DNA of 64,000 nt from Apilactobacillus bombintestini (lineage in GTDB: Bacteria; Bacillota; Bacilli; Lactobacillales; Lactobacillaceae), in the NCBI RefSeq assembly GCF_003627035.1, contig NZ_CP032626.1, positions 372,001 through 436,000 on the forward strand, in the 5' to 3' direction. Made by a program: the position numbers and the translations under genes. Positions 18,374 to 26,463 of the stretch are shown piece after piece. Numbering within the stretch: position 1 is the first letter of the stretch; the number at the start of each line of letters is the position of its first letter. The notes below the pieces were generated by a model, which was not told the origin of the DNA, did no database searches, and worked only from the letters and a program-made list of their open reading frames with translations.

Positions 18374-18422
18374 AAAATATCATGAATAATACCTTTCTTT
18401 ATTTGAAATAACATGATATTTT
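18374..18422. promoter_or_regulatory. Spaced 11-bp inverted repeat before the alcohol dehydrogenase (candidate operator)
   Basis: AAAATATCATG (18374-18384) is repeated exactly as its complement CATGATATTTT (18412-18422) with 27 bases between. TTGAAA and AT-rich -10-like sequences lie within and after it. Possible readings are two half-sites for a regulator of the dehydrogenase or an RNA stem. No matching family operator is recognised. Confidence 0.5.
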
Positions 18423-18464
18423 ATAATCATAATATTATATATAAAAAACTAAGAGGTGTTATAT

Positions 18465-19481
18465 ATGAAAGCAGCCGTAGTAAGAGATAACTCAGACGGA
18501 TATGTAGACATTAAAGATGTGGACTTACGTCCTATTGAAAATGGTGAAGCATTAGTTCAAGTAGAATACTGTGGACTATGCCACACTGATTTACACGTGG
18601 CTAACGGAGATTTTGGTGATCAAGCTGGCCGTATTATTGGACACGAAGGTGTAGGTCGAGTAGTAGAAATTGCTGACGACGTAGACAACCTAAAAGTTGG
18701 TGACCGTGTTTCAATCGCATGGTTCTTTAATGGCTGTGGCCATTGTGAATACTGCTTAACTGGTCGTGAAACTTTATGTCGCCAAGTTAAGAATGCTGGA
18801 TTCACTGTAGACGGTGCAATGGCAGAACAAGTAATTGTAGATGCTAAATACGCTGTTAAGGTTCCCGAAGAATTAGATCCTGTGGAAGCTACTTCCTTAA
18901 CTTGTGCTGGAGTTACTATGTACAAGGCACTAAAAGTAGGTCAAACTAAACCTGGCCAATGGGTTGAAATGGTAGGTGCCGGTGGATTAGGTAACCTAGG
19001 TGTTCAATTCGCTAACAATGTTTTCGGTGCTAATGTAGTTGCAGTGGCACGTGGAAACAACCTAGAAGCAGCTAAGAAATTAGGTGCTAAGAAGGGTATT
19101 GATTACCGTACCGAAAACTTATCCGATAAGGTAAAAGAAGAAACTAACGGTGGTGCACACGTATCAGTTATTACCGCTGTTAACCCAATTGCTTTCGACC
19201 AAGCTATTAATGCATTACGTCCGGATGGACATTTAGTAGCAGTGGCTTTACCAAAAGGTAACATGGACTTAAACATTGCCCAAACTGTGCTAAACGGTAT
19301 TCATGTGGAAGGTTCATTAGTAGGAACTAGACAAGATCTTAAAGAAACTTTCCAAGCAGGTGCTGAAGGCAAAGTTAAACCTATCGTACACACTAGAAAA
19401 TTATCTGAAATCAACGATGTTATCGACGAAATGAAGAACGGTAAGATCGTAGGTCGTATGGTAATTGACTTTACTAAATAA
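18465..19481 (+). CDS. Zinc-dependent alcohol dehydrogenase (AdhP/AdhA type)
   Basis: This 338-residue medium-chain dehydrogenase oxidises alcohols or reduces aldehydes with NAD(H). The catalytic zinc ligands are in CGLCHTDLH and GHEGVG, and the four structural-zinc Cys are in [17 protein letters not shown]. The Rossmann motif is GAGGLGNLG. It resembles the AdhP/AdhA propanol-preferring enzymes common in lactic acid bacteria. ATG 18465 is preceded by AGAGGTG. It is a single-gene unit with a strong terminator and an unusual inverted repeat upstream. Confidence 0.93.
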   Translation: MKAAVVRDNSDGYVDIKDVDLRPIENGEALVQVEYCGLCHTDLHVANGDFGDQAGRIIGHEGVGRVVEIADDVDNLKVGDRVSIAWFFNGCGHCEYCLTGRETLCRQVKNAGFTVDGAMAEQVIVDAKYAVKVPEELDPVEATSLTCAGVTMYKALKVGQTKPGQWVEMVGAGGLGNLGVQFANNVFGANVVAVARGNNLEAAKKLGAKKGIDYRTENLSDKVKEETNGGAHVSVITAVNPIAFDQAINALRPDGHLVAVALPKGNMDLNIAQTVLNGIHVEGSLVGTRQDLKETFQAGAEGKVKPIVHTRKLSEINDVIDEMKNGKIVGRMVIDFTK

Positions 19482-19490
19482 TTAAATTAC

Positions 19491-19524
19491 AAAAAGCGTT
19501 GTCCTTTGGATAACGCTTTTTTTG
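19491..19524 (+). terminator. Terminator after the alcohol dehydrogenase
   Basis: AAAAAGCGTTGTCC pairs with GGATAACGCTTTTT around three T, followed by a T-run. Confidence 0.9.
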
Positions 19525-19556
19525 TACTAAAATAATGAAAAAAGGAGGGAATTCAG

Positions 19557-20954
19557 ATGGCTAAGTATATTTTTCATCCGAACGATTTAAAAGATATTAA
19601 ACCTAGTTACGATGTAGTAATTGTAGGTTCAGGAGCAACTGGTTTAATCAGTGCTATTCAAGTAGCAGAATTAGGATTAAAACCAGTAGTTCTAGAAAAA
19701 ATGGATAAGTTAGGTGGAAATTCGACTCGTGCTTCTTCGGGGATGAATGCGGCAGAAACTTCTGTACAACTAAAGCATCATGTAGTGGATAGCTTTGCTG
19801 ATTTTTATAATGACACATATGTTGGTGGTGGAAAAACTAACAACGTGGAATTATTAAAATACTTCACTAGTCATGCTGCATTGACAGTAGATTGGTTAGC
19901 TCAACATGGCATTGAATTAGATGATTTAACTATTACTGGTGCAATGCACACTAAGCGTACTCATCGCCCAAGTAACCAAGCACCTATTGGTGGTTATTTA
20001 GTCACTAATTTCCTACAAATTATCGAAAAAATGGGCATCGAAGTTTATAACTTAGTAGATGTTACTAAATTAATTAAAGATGGGGACGCCATTTCTGGAG
20101 TAGAATTTACCGATAAAGATGATAATGTTCATCATATCAGTACTAACGCTGTTATTTTAGCTACCGGTGGATTTGGTGCCAGCAAGGAAATTATTGGTAA
20201 ATATCGTAAAGATTTAACTCATTACCGAACCACTAATCAACCGGGTGCGACTGGAGATGGCTTACAATTAGCTAAACAAGCCGGTGCTGCATTAGTGGAT
20301 ATGAATAAGATTCAAGTACATCCCACTGTGCAACAAGATAATGATCATGCTTTCTTAATTGGTGAAGCAATTCGTGGTGAAGGTGCCATTTTAGTGGATA
20401 ACCAAGGAAAACGTTTTGTAAACGAATTGGATACTAGACAAGCGGTAACGGATGCTATTAATCAATTACCTGATAAACATGCTTACTTAGTCTTAGATCA
20501 AAACGTTGTAGACCATGCCATGGCGGTTAAATTCTATGATTCCATGGGTATGGTAATTCATGGTGATACCGTAGCGGATTTAGCTAAAGCTATAGATGTA
20601 GATGCCACTAATTTAGAAGATACTGTTGAAAAATGGAATCAAGCAGTGGCAAATCAACATGATGAGTTAGGTAGAACCACGGGGATGCAACGTCCATTGA
20701 ATAAGGCTCCATACTTAGCTATTCATATCGCACCAGCAGTTCATTACACTATGGGTGGTATTAAGATTAATCACCTAACGCAAGTGTTAAATGCTCATGA
20801 TGATGTTATTGATGGCTTGTATGCAGCGGGAGAAACTTCTGGCGGTTTACATGGTGATAACCGAATCGGTGGTAACTCCATTGCTGAAACAGTAGTATTT
20901 GGTAGACAAGCTGGACAACAAGTTTACCGCTATATTAGCGAAAACAAGAAATAA
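19557..20954 (+). CDS. FAD-dependent fumarate reductase-like flavoprotein (flavocytochrome c family)
   Basis: The 465-residue protein has an N-terminal FAD-binding Rossmann motif (VVIVGSGATGLISAIQVAELG) and the GGNSTRASSGMNAA stretch of the fumarate reductase/flavocytochrome c family. The THRPSNQAPIGG and HPTVQQ regions are also typical, and the C terminus carries AGETSGGLHGDNRIGGNSIAE. It lacks a heme or FMN-binding N-terminal domain, so it is the short soluble form found in lactobacilli. It probably reduces fumarate or a similar enoate as an electron sink; the substrate is inferred. AAAGGAGGG precedes the ATG. Confidence 0.9.
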   Translation: MAKYIFHPNDLKDIKPSYDVVIVGSGATGLISAIQVAELGLKPVVLEKMDKLGGNSTRASSGMNAAETSVQLKHHVVDSFADFYNDTYVGGGKTNNVELLKYFTSHAALTVDWLAQHGIELDDLTITGAMHTKRTHRPSNQAPIGGYLVTNFLQIIEKMGIEVYNLVDVTKLIKDGDAISGVEFTDKDDNVHHISTNAVILATGGFGASKEIIGKYRKDLTHYRTTNQPGATGDGLQLAKQAGAALVDMNKIQVHPTVQQDNDHAFLIGEAIRGEGAILVDNQGKRFVNELDTRQAVTDAINQLPDKHAYLVLDQNVVDHAMAVKFYDSMGMVIHGDTVADLAKAIDVDATNLEDTVEKWNQAVANQHDELGRTTGMQRPLNKAPYLAIHIAPAVHYTMGGIKINHLTQVLNAHDDVIDGLYAAGETSGGLHGDNRIGGNSIAETVVFGRQAGQQVYRYISENKK

Positions 20955-20963
20955 TAATTTTAT

Positions 20964-20992
20964 AAAAAGGGTGTCGATGGGCATCTTTTTTA
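20964..20992 (+). terminator. Terminator after the flavoprotein
   Basis: A hairpin with several G-U pairs (AAAAAGGGTGTC with GGCATCTTTTTT) ends in a T-run. Confidence 0.65.
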
Positions 20993-21029
20993 TTTTTGGT
21001 ATAATTATTTTATAAGAGGGGGATTACAT

Positions 21030-21386
21030 ATGCACAGCGGAGAAATTGCAGAATGGGTAGCAGCAATTGCTGAAGCATGTTCAGTAGTAGTGGCATTATT
21101 TTTGCCTTACTACAATCAACATGTGGAAAATAAACGTAAGTTAAGAAACATCAAAATGTTAATTCGCCGTATGGGAAGACGGGCAGTTAACGGTGAACCA
21201 GAAGCTATGGAACATTTACAAACTATTTTGACCACTGCTTATTTAAAAAACATTAATTCTAGAACTGAAGATGTGATTAATAAGGGTCAACAATTATTGG
21301 ATATTTTAAACATGACGGATGGTAAACCTAATGATGAACAAAAAAAGACCATGCGTCGTTTAATTAAAGAAATTGAATATATGTAA
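21030..21386 (+). CDS. Hypothetical small membrane-anchored protein
   Basis: I do not recognise this 118-residue protein. It begins with a hydrophobic stretch (about residues 9-27, VAAIAEACSVVVALFLPYY) that could be one membrane helix, followed by a basic patch (KRKLRNIKMLIRRMGRR) and a helical, charged C-terminal part. The layout suggests an N-out, C-in anchored protein. A good ribosome binding site (GAGGGGG) and its own terminator support a real gene. It stands alone between the flavoprotein and the carbonic anhydrase on the opposite strand, so context gives no function. Confidence 0.7.
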   Translation: MHSGEIAEWVAAIAEACSVVVALFLPYYNQHVENKRKLRNIKMLIRRMGRRAVNGEPEAMEHLQTILTTAYLKNINSRTEDVINKGQQLLDILNMTDGKPNDEQKKTMRRLIKEIEYM

Positions 21387-21389
21387 AAT

Positions 21390-21423
21390 AAAAATCCCGG
21401 GAGTTAATTCCCAGGATTTTTTT
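21390..21423. terminator. Bidirectional terminator between the small protein and carbonic anhydrase
   Basis: AAAAATCC and GGGA pair with TTCCC and GGATTTTT, with A- and T-runs on the two sides, so it can serve both converging genes. Confidence 0.85.
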
Positions 21424-22051
21424 ACTTAGAATAGTGTTCAATTTGACGGCCGTTTAAGGCTTGTGTATCACGATTGTTTTTACCGAATTGATGGATGAAC
21501 CAATCGATTTGGTTTTGACTAACTGTAAGTGATGAATCATCAATTACGACCCATTCCACACCTTCAGTTAATGGAGGCGTAGTTAAGGAACCTTGATAAT
21601 GAAAACCGCTAGATAGTCGAGCAATCCAGTTTTCTAATTTAATGGAAACACTTTGTGGTTCATCGGCATTGAAGTTATTAATAATGGCTTGTAGAGTAGG
21701 GTTACTATTTCCTAATTTAGGTAATATAGCAACTACTACGGTTTGCCCAATTTTATTTTGATGAACTAAATGAATTTCGAAAGGTAATTGTTTGCCGTTG
21801 ATAGTGTGTTCAGCGGGTGCGTGAAAATGGATTTGTTGAAATTCAAACTCACGATTGAAGATAGTGGCATTACCAAAACCAGTTAATCTAATGGTAGTTT
21901 CATCATTAATTTCTTGCGTTAATTGATAAAATTTATCTGCGTAGATTGGCAAGAAATCTTGTACATGTTCATCGTTGGCAACTAAGTCAACTGGTGATTG
22001 GTTTAGATGTTTGTCATCATACCAACTATCTTGATTATTATAATCTAACAT
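21422..22051 (-). CDS. Alpha-class carbonic anhydrase
   Basis: This 209-residue enzyme interconverts CO2 and bicarbonate. The zinc ligands are the two His of IHFHAPAEH and the His in FEIHLVH. The substrate-channel stretch YQGSLTTPPLTEGVEW is present, as is the N-terminal QSPVDL motif. It has no signal peptide, unlike many bacterial alpha enzymes, so it should be cytoplasmic. The frame extends 8 codons further to an ATG at 22075 that lacks a ribosome binding site; the ATG at 22051 follows a weak AAAGAGA and is preferred. Confidence 0.9.
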   Translation of the reverse strand: MLDYNNQDSWYDDKHLNQSPVDLVANDEHVQDFLPIYADKFYQLTQEINDETTIRLTGFGNATIFNREFEFQQIHFHAPAEHTINGKQLPFEIHLVHQNKIGQTVVVAILPKLGNSNPTLQAIINNFNADEPQSVSIKLENWIARLSSGFHYQGSLTTPPLTEGVEWVVIDDSSLTVSQNQIDWFIHQFGKNNRDTQALNGRQIEHYSK

Positions 22052-22139
22052 AAGGATCTCTTTTCTTTTAAACATGAGTTTATATTTCTAATGTGTTAAT
22101 ATAACATACATAATATACTACTAAGCGGAGGGAAGACAA

Positions 22140-23027
22140 GTGAAGTTTACTTGGCAAAATAATGATAAGCAAAATTTTGGAATAAAAAAATTCTTGAATA
22201 AAAAGGGAATTTCGCACCGTATGTACAATGATGTAAAGCATGACGGTTCCATTTTAGTCAATGATAAAAAGCCAGCAATGGATTATCAAATTGCGCCAGG
22301 AGATTCAGTCACTGTCGTATTTCCTCCAGAAAAAAGTGATGAAAATGTCGCTTTTAGCTATAAAAAAATAGTAGTAGTTTATGAAGATGACAATTGGTTA
22401 GTCGTTAATAAACCTGCTGGATTGACTAGTGTTCCCGGTCCTAGTAATCGAGAAGATACTTTAGTTAACCGTATTAAAGGCTATTTAAAACAACAAGGCA
22501 GTACTGATTTAAAACCACATTTAATTACGCGTTTGGATCGTTTTACTTCCGGATTAGTATTAGTGGCTAAGCATCGACTTGCTAATAGTTTGGCTAACCA
22601 AGAAGTAGCTGCTCATCAAATTGATAAACGTTACTATGCGATTGTGGATGGTACTATGCAGGATAAACACCGTATAGTAGATATGCCAATCGGACGTAAT
22701 GGCGATAACTTTAGAAGAGAAGTATTAGCTAATGGACAAGCTGCACAGACTGAATACTGGGTAGTAAAGCAGTTTGCAGATTGTGCTTGGCTTAAATTAA
22801 AATTGCATACGGGAAGAACTCATCAAATTAGAGTTCATATGACCGAATTACAACATCCCTTATTAGGTGACCAATTATATGAAGGACCACTGGATAAAGG
22901 AATTGATCGTCAGGCATTACATGCTTATTATTTGAAATTTTGGGATGCATTAGCACAACAAGATCGCGAATTTGAGCTAGATTTACCTGAAGACATGAAG
23001 AAAGTAATTGAGGAGGAAGATAAATGA
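22140..23027 (+). CDS. RluA family RNA pseudouridine synthase
   Basis: This 295-residue enzyme isomerises uridine in rRNA or tRNA. It has an N-terminal S4-like segment (GIKKFLNKKGISHRMYNDVKHDGSILVN), then the catalytic domain with VVNKPAGLTSVPG and the signature HLITRLDRFTSG, in which Asp is catalytic. HTGRTHQIRVHM lies near the C terminus. The exact target nucleotide among RluA, RluC and RluD types cannot be read. It starts at GTG after GCGGAGGG. Its stop overlaps the next start (ATGA), so it is translationally coupled to the DUF1003 gene. Confidence 0.92.
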   Translation: MKFTWQNNDKQNFGIKKFLNKKGISHRMYNDVKHDGSILVNDKKPAMDYQIAPGDSVTVVFPPEKSDENVAFSYKKIVVVYEDDNWLVVNKPAGLTSVPGPSNREDTLVNRIKGYLKQQGSTDLKPHLITRLDRFTSGLVLVAKHRLANSLANQEVAAHQIDKRYYAIVDGTMQDKHRIVDMPIGRNGDNFRREVLANGQAAQTEYWVVKQFADCAWLKLKLHTGRTHQIRVHMTELQHPLLGDQLYEGPLDKGIDRQALHAYYLKFWDALAQQDREFELDLPEDMKKVIEEEDK

Positions 23028-23785
23028 CAGAAAATACTAAAGAAATTAAATGTTTAGTAGATGGCGGACGTTTCACTGCTGATGAAGGGTGCTATTTAAG
23101 AGAGTTACCACAGCCCATGTCCAATGCTATTAAACAAGATTATCCTCAAGCTAAGGTAACCAGTTTCATTTGTGCTCATCATTTGCTAAAATATCGTGTA
23201 TCACGAGTAGATTCATTAATTAATGCCGATTTAAAACAAAGTCAAAAGATTAATCGTAAGCTAACTCGTGCTTTGCAAAGTGATAATTACGAAATTAAAG
23301 ATGTTAACCAAGCATTGCAACAAAGTTTAACTTTTGGTCAAAAAGTTTCTGATGGGGTTGCTAGATTTGGTGGTAGCTGGACTTTTATCTTTATTTTTGT
23401 AATGATATTAATCACCTGGATGGTTATTAATGGATTAGCCATTTTTGGAATTCATTTTGATCCATACCCATATATCTTATTGAATCTATTTCTAAGTTGT
23501 TTTTCTGCAATTCAAGCACCCATCATTATGATGAGTCAAAATCGTTCTGCTGAACGTGACCGTTTGGATTCAGAAAATGATTTTCATGTTAACTTAAAAT
23601 CCGAACATGAGTTAAGAATTTTGCATGCTAAGTTAGACCATCTAACTCAAAATCAATTACCTCATGATTTGGAAGTAGAAAAGTTACAATTACAAATTTT
23701 AGGTGAGGTTCGTACGGAACTGGCTAAGTTAAGGGAAGAAAACGTAGCCCTAAAAGAAAAACTAAAGAATTATAAAGGAGAATAG
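23024..23785 (+). CDS. DUF1003 family membrane protein
   Basis: The 253-residue protein has the DUF1003 core: two transmembrane helices (FGGSWTFIFIFVMILITWMVING and YILLNLFLSCFSAIQAPIIMM) joined by FDPYPY, followed by the conserved SQNRSAERDR. The function of the family is unknown. A 90-residue N-terminal extension contains Cys at 10, 18 and 49 and His in CAHHLL, and may bind metal (inference). The C terminus is a predicted coiled coil (about 205-250). It is coupled to the pseudouridine synthase upstream and lies one base before the next gene. Confidence 0.85.
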   Translation: MTENTKEIKCLVDGGRFTADEGCYLRELPQPMSNAIKQDYPQAKVTSFICAHHLLKYRVSRVDSLINADLKQSQKINRKLTRALQSDNYEIKDVNQALQQSLTFGQKVSDGVARFGGSWTFIFIFVMILITWMVINGLAIFGIHFDPYPYILLNLFLSCFSAIQAPIIMMSQNRSAERDRLDSENDFHVNLKSEHELRILHAKLDHLTQNQLPHDLEVEKLQLQILGEVRTELAKLREENVALKEKLKNYKGE

Positions 23786-23786
23786 T

Positions 23787-24185
23787 ATGGAAGATAACAT
23801 TAAATTAGGTACACCCGCATTCGCAAAAATGATGTTTGTATTAAACAAACCAGTAACTAAAGATAATCACAAATATTACCGTTTCATGAACCAAGAAATG
23901 CAAGAAATTGCTGAAAACATTTGGGCAATGCCAGCATATATGAAAGATGATGATGACTTTTCCATGTTTTTCATTATTACGCAAATTGAAAGTGGCGAAA
24001 CAGTAGTAGCTTTCTCCGAAGGTCATTTAAAGGAAAATGATTTCTCATTAGGTAATCCAATGTCTTCAGGAAAAGGATTAAACATCTTAAATCAACACGA
24101 TGAAAAACGTGCAAGTTCTGTTTTACATTTCCTAAACCAAATTTCTAAAGCGGCAGAAGGAAATTGGAGAATGGTAGAAGATTAA
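23787..24185 (+). CDS. Hypothetical protein, third gene of the rluA-DUF1003 operon
   Basis: I do not recognise this 132-residue soluble protein. It has no membrane segment or Cys motif. It looks like a mixed alpha/beta domain with an acidic surface (AYMKDDDDFSMFFIITQIES). Its ATG is one base after the DUF1003 stop and uses GGAG at the end of that gene, so the two are probably made together. A terminator follows. Genome context is the only clue to its job. Confidence 0.75.
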   Translation: MEDNIKLGTPAFAKMMFVLNKPVTKDNHKYYRFMNQEMQEIAENIWAMPAYMKDDDDFSMFFIITQIESGETVVAFSEGHLKENDFSLGNPMSSGKGLNILNQHDEKRASSVLHFLNQISKAAEGNWRMVED

Positions 24186-24216
24186 TAAAAAATAAGCGCT
24201 CTGATAGTGCATGATG

Positions 24217-24257
24217 ATAGGCTTTACAGGTATTCTTGTAAAAGCCTATTTTTTTGT
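24217..24257 (+). terminator. Terminator after the rluA-DUF1003 operon
   Basis: AGGCTTTACAGG pairs with CTTGTAAAAGCCT, followed by seven T. A second small A/T-rich hairpin (24258-24279, AAAAAAGC/GCTTTTTT) lies directly after it and may act as a back-up. Confidence 0.88.
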
Positions 24258-24350
24258 AAAAAAAAGCTTTGCTTTTTTATAAAATGATGGTAATATCTTT
24301 AAGTCTTATAAAAATTCAAAAAATACAAAAGAAAAAGGGGGGCTTAGATC

Positions 24351-24893
24351 ATGTTAATGAGAAGAGCACAAATCGAAGATTTCAATGCCATTGAACAAAT
24401 TATTTTCGAAGGGAAGGAGTTGCTAGCCCAACAGGGAATAAACCAATGGCAAACAGGTTATCCTAATGCTGAATCATTAATGAACGACATCTTAAATGGA
24501 TGGACAGTTGTTTTAGAAGAAAACGGTGAAATTCTAGGAACTGCTGCTGTAATTCCTGGATTAGACAAGAGCTATGAAAATTTAGATGGTCAATGGTTGT
24601 CTGACGGCCCTTACTTATCCATTCACCGCGTGGCAGTTTCCAACCGTCATCATGGACGTGGACTTGCTCAACAATTATTTGAAAACATTTTTAATGCAGT
24701 AGAACAATTCAGTGATGTGGTTAGCATTCGCATCGACACTAATGTTGCTAATTTTGGCATGCAACATGTAATTAAAAAATCTGGTTTTATTGAAACAGGT
24801 CGCGTAGTGCCTATTTCTGCTGCAGAAAATACTAACGTAGCTAAAAACATTGCATATGAAAGACTAGTTAAGGAACCTTTACTAGCCGTTTAA
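24351..24893 (+). CDS. GNAT family N-acetyltransferase
   Basis: This 180-residue protein fits the GNAT acetyltransferase fold. The acetyl-CoA-binding motif A is seen as HRVAVSNRHHGRGLAQQLFE (about 92-111) and the C-terminal strand as NFGMQHVIKKSGFIETG. The acceptor substrate is unknown. It starts at ATG 24351 after a run of six G; a second ATG two codons on is possible. It is a single-gene unit with a terminator. Confidence 0.88.
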   Translation: MLMRRAQIEDFNAIEQIIFEGKELLAQQGINQWQTGYPNAESLMNDILNGWTVVLEENGEILGTAAVIPGLDKSYENLDGQWLSDGPYLSIHRVAVSNRHHGRGLAQQLFENIFNAVEQFSDVVSIRIDTNVANFGMQHVIKKSGFIETGRVVPISAAENTNVAKNIAYERLVKEPLLAV

Positions 24894-24897
24894 TAAA

Positions 24898-24937
24898 GAA
24901 CACTTGTGAAAATACATTCGCAAGTGTTTTATTTTTT
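24898..24937 (+). terminator. Terminator after the GNAT gene
   Basis: AACACTTGTGAA pairs with TTCGCAAGTGTT with one wobble, followed by a T-rich run. Confidence 0.85.
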
Positions 24938-24998
24938 AAATCAGCTTTTTTTGTTTTATATAAGAATGTATAATGAAATTAGAAGGGAGGTAAGTAGT

Positions 24999-25907
24999 AT
25001 GCATGATGATCATTCAGAATCCGGACAAATGACTAGAAAAAAGTTTTTAATTGTAACTATATTGAATTCATTAATCACTTTGATTGAATTTCTAGGCGGA
25101 ATTTTTTCTGGAAGTTTATCTCTTTTATCTGACGCATTTCATAATTTAGCGGACTCTGCATCGGTAGTCGGAAGTTATTACGCTCATCGAATTAGTTTGC
25201 GTCCCCAAAATAAAAAGAACACATTTGGTTATAAACGTGCTCAAATTATTTCTGCTTTTTTGAACTCACTATTCTTAATCATTATTTCAGCAGTTCTATT
25301 GGTAGAAGGGATTCAGAAACTGTTCAAACCAGAACAAATTAACGGTAATTTGATGTTAATAGTTGCTGTGGTATCAACAGTTGCTAATTTATTATCTACG
25401 TTATTACTAAGTCATGGTTCCAAACACAATTTAAATATTCGTGCTACATATTTACATTTATTAAGTGATACCTTAGCTTCATTAGGGGTTATTTTAGGTG
25501 CGATATTAATTAAGACTATGGGATGGCTTTTCGTAGACCCACTTGTAACTATCTTGGTTGCTATTTACATTACTGCTGAAGCATATCCAATCATTAAAAA
25601 GACAGTAAAGATTTTGATGCAAGCTTCGCCTAAGATTGATTGCTACGAAATTAGAAAAGATTTATTAAATATCGATGGCATCACTGGTGTCCATCACGTT
25701 CATATTTGGTCAGTAGATGAAAATAGTATTATTTTCTCCGCACATATTAATATGAATGATATGTTAATTAGTGAAGCTGAAAAGATTTATGATCCCGTGG
25801 CTAAGCTATTGTATGATAAATATAATATCGAACATGTAACTTTGCAGGCGGAAGTAGAACGCGGCAAAAAAGAAGATTTATATTTTGAAAAAAAGACTGA
25901 TATCTAA
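24999..25907 (+). CDS. Cation diffusion facilitator (zinc/cobalt/cadmium exporter)
   Basis: This 302-residue CDF-family protein exports divalent metal ions in exchange for protons. The metal site has HNLAD within SLLSDAFHNLADSA (TM2) and HLLSD within TYLHLLSDTLASLG (TM5), giving the two-His/two-Asp site typical of zinc CDFs. A C-terminal cytoplasmic domain has GVHHVHIWSVDE. The start at 24999 follows GAAGGGAGG; the open frame upstream has no ribosome binding site. The N terminus has an HDDH stretch. A MntR/DtxR-like regulator is encoded about 550 bases downstream, though control by it is only inference. Confidence 0.93.
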   Translation: MHDDHSESGQMTRKKFLIVTILNSLITLIEFLGGIFSGSLSLLSDAFHNLADSASVVGSYYAHRISLRPQNKKNTFGYKRAQIISAFLNSLFLIIISAVLLVEGIQKLFKPEQINGNLMLIVAVVSTVANLLSTLLLSHGSKHNLNIRATYLHLLSDTLASLGVILGAILIKTMGWLFVDPLVTILVAIYITAEAYPIIKKTVKILMQASPKIDCYEIRKDLLNIDGITGVHHVHIWSVDENSIIFSAHINMNDMLISEAEKIYDPVAKLLYDKYNIEHVTLQAEVERGKKEDLYFEKKTDI

Positions 25908-25913
25908 TAAACT

Positions 25914-25950
25914 AAAAAAAGCACCTTACTTAAAAGTAAGATGCTTTTTT
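25914..25950. terminator. Bidirectional terminator after the CDF gene
   Basis: AAAAAAAGCACCTTACTT pairs with AGTAAGATGCTTTTTT around a short loop. The A-run lets it also serve the converging gene. Confidence 0.9.
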
Positions 25951-25961
25951 GTGGTTTTATG

Positions 25962-26306
25962 TTAAATTCCGTCTGGAATAGATTGATATTTCTTGTCGTA
26001 CCATTCTTCCCAAGGACATTCGGAGCTACCATTAGCTAGATATTTCATATCTAGTTGACTTAATAACTTCTTGTAACTGTGGTTGCAATAGGTGATGGTA
26101 TCTTTGGCAGCATGTTCCAAAGCTTCGTATTTGTTACGATATGCTTCTTCATTAATTTGCCAAAGCATAGATTGATCTGAAACTTGACTTAGAAGTTCCA
26201 TATTGTTTCCACGATAACATTTAACGTAGAATCTACTAAAATCTTTGATACTAGTAACTTGGGCTTGGTCGTTAAGCTCATCAAAAGAGTACAATTTTTC
26301 TCCCAT
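25962..26306 (-). CDS. Hypothetical protein
   Basis: I do not recognise this roughly 114-residue soluble protein, rich in charged and aromatic residues with Cys in KCYRGN, YCNHS and SECPWEEW. The frame is open to 26360, but a promoter (-10 TATAAT at 26365-26360 on the minus strand) would start the transcript inside that extension. ATG 26306 has a GAGGCAG ribosome binding site, so the short form is preferred. It is a single-gene unit between the CDF exporter and the metal regulator. Confidence 0.72.
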   Translation of the reverse strand: MGEKLYSFDELNDQAQVTSIKDFSRFYVKCYRGNNMELLSQVSDQSMLWQINEEAYRNKYEALEHAAKDTITYCNHSYKKLLSQLDMKYLANGSSECPWEEWYDKKYQSIPDGI

Positions 26307-26359
26307 TTTTTCTGCCTCACTTTCGTATCTTGGATATTTAAAACAATACCCATAAGTCA

Positions 26360-26388
26360 ATTATATAATTTTTTCGGAAAATTCAAAA
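26360..26388 (-). promoter_or_regulatory. Promoter of the hypothetical gene at 25962-26306
   Basis: On the minus strand TTTTGA and TATAAT are 17 bases apart. The start point near 26353 lies upstream of ATG 26306 and rules out a start at 26360. Confidence 0.6.
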
Positions 26389-26463
26389 TAAAAATGGTAG
26401 AATAGAGCACAAAGACTAATAAAAATAATAATAATTTTTTTAATTTAGGAGATTTGCATATAA

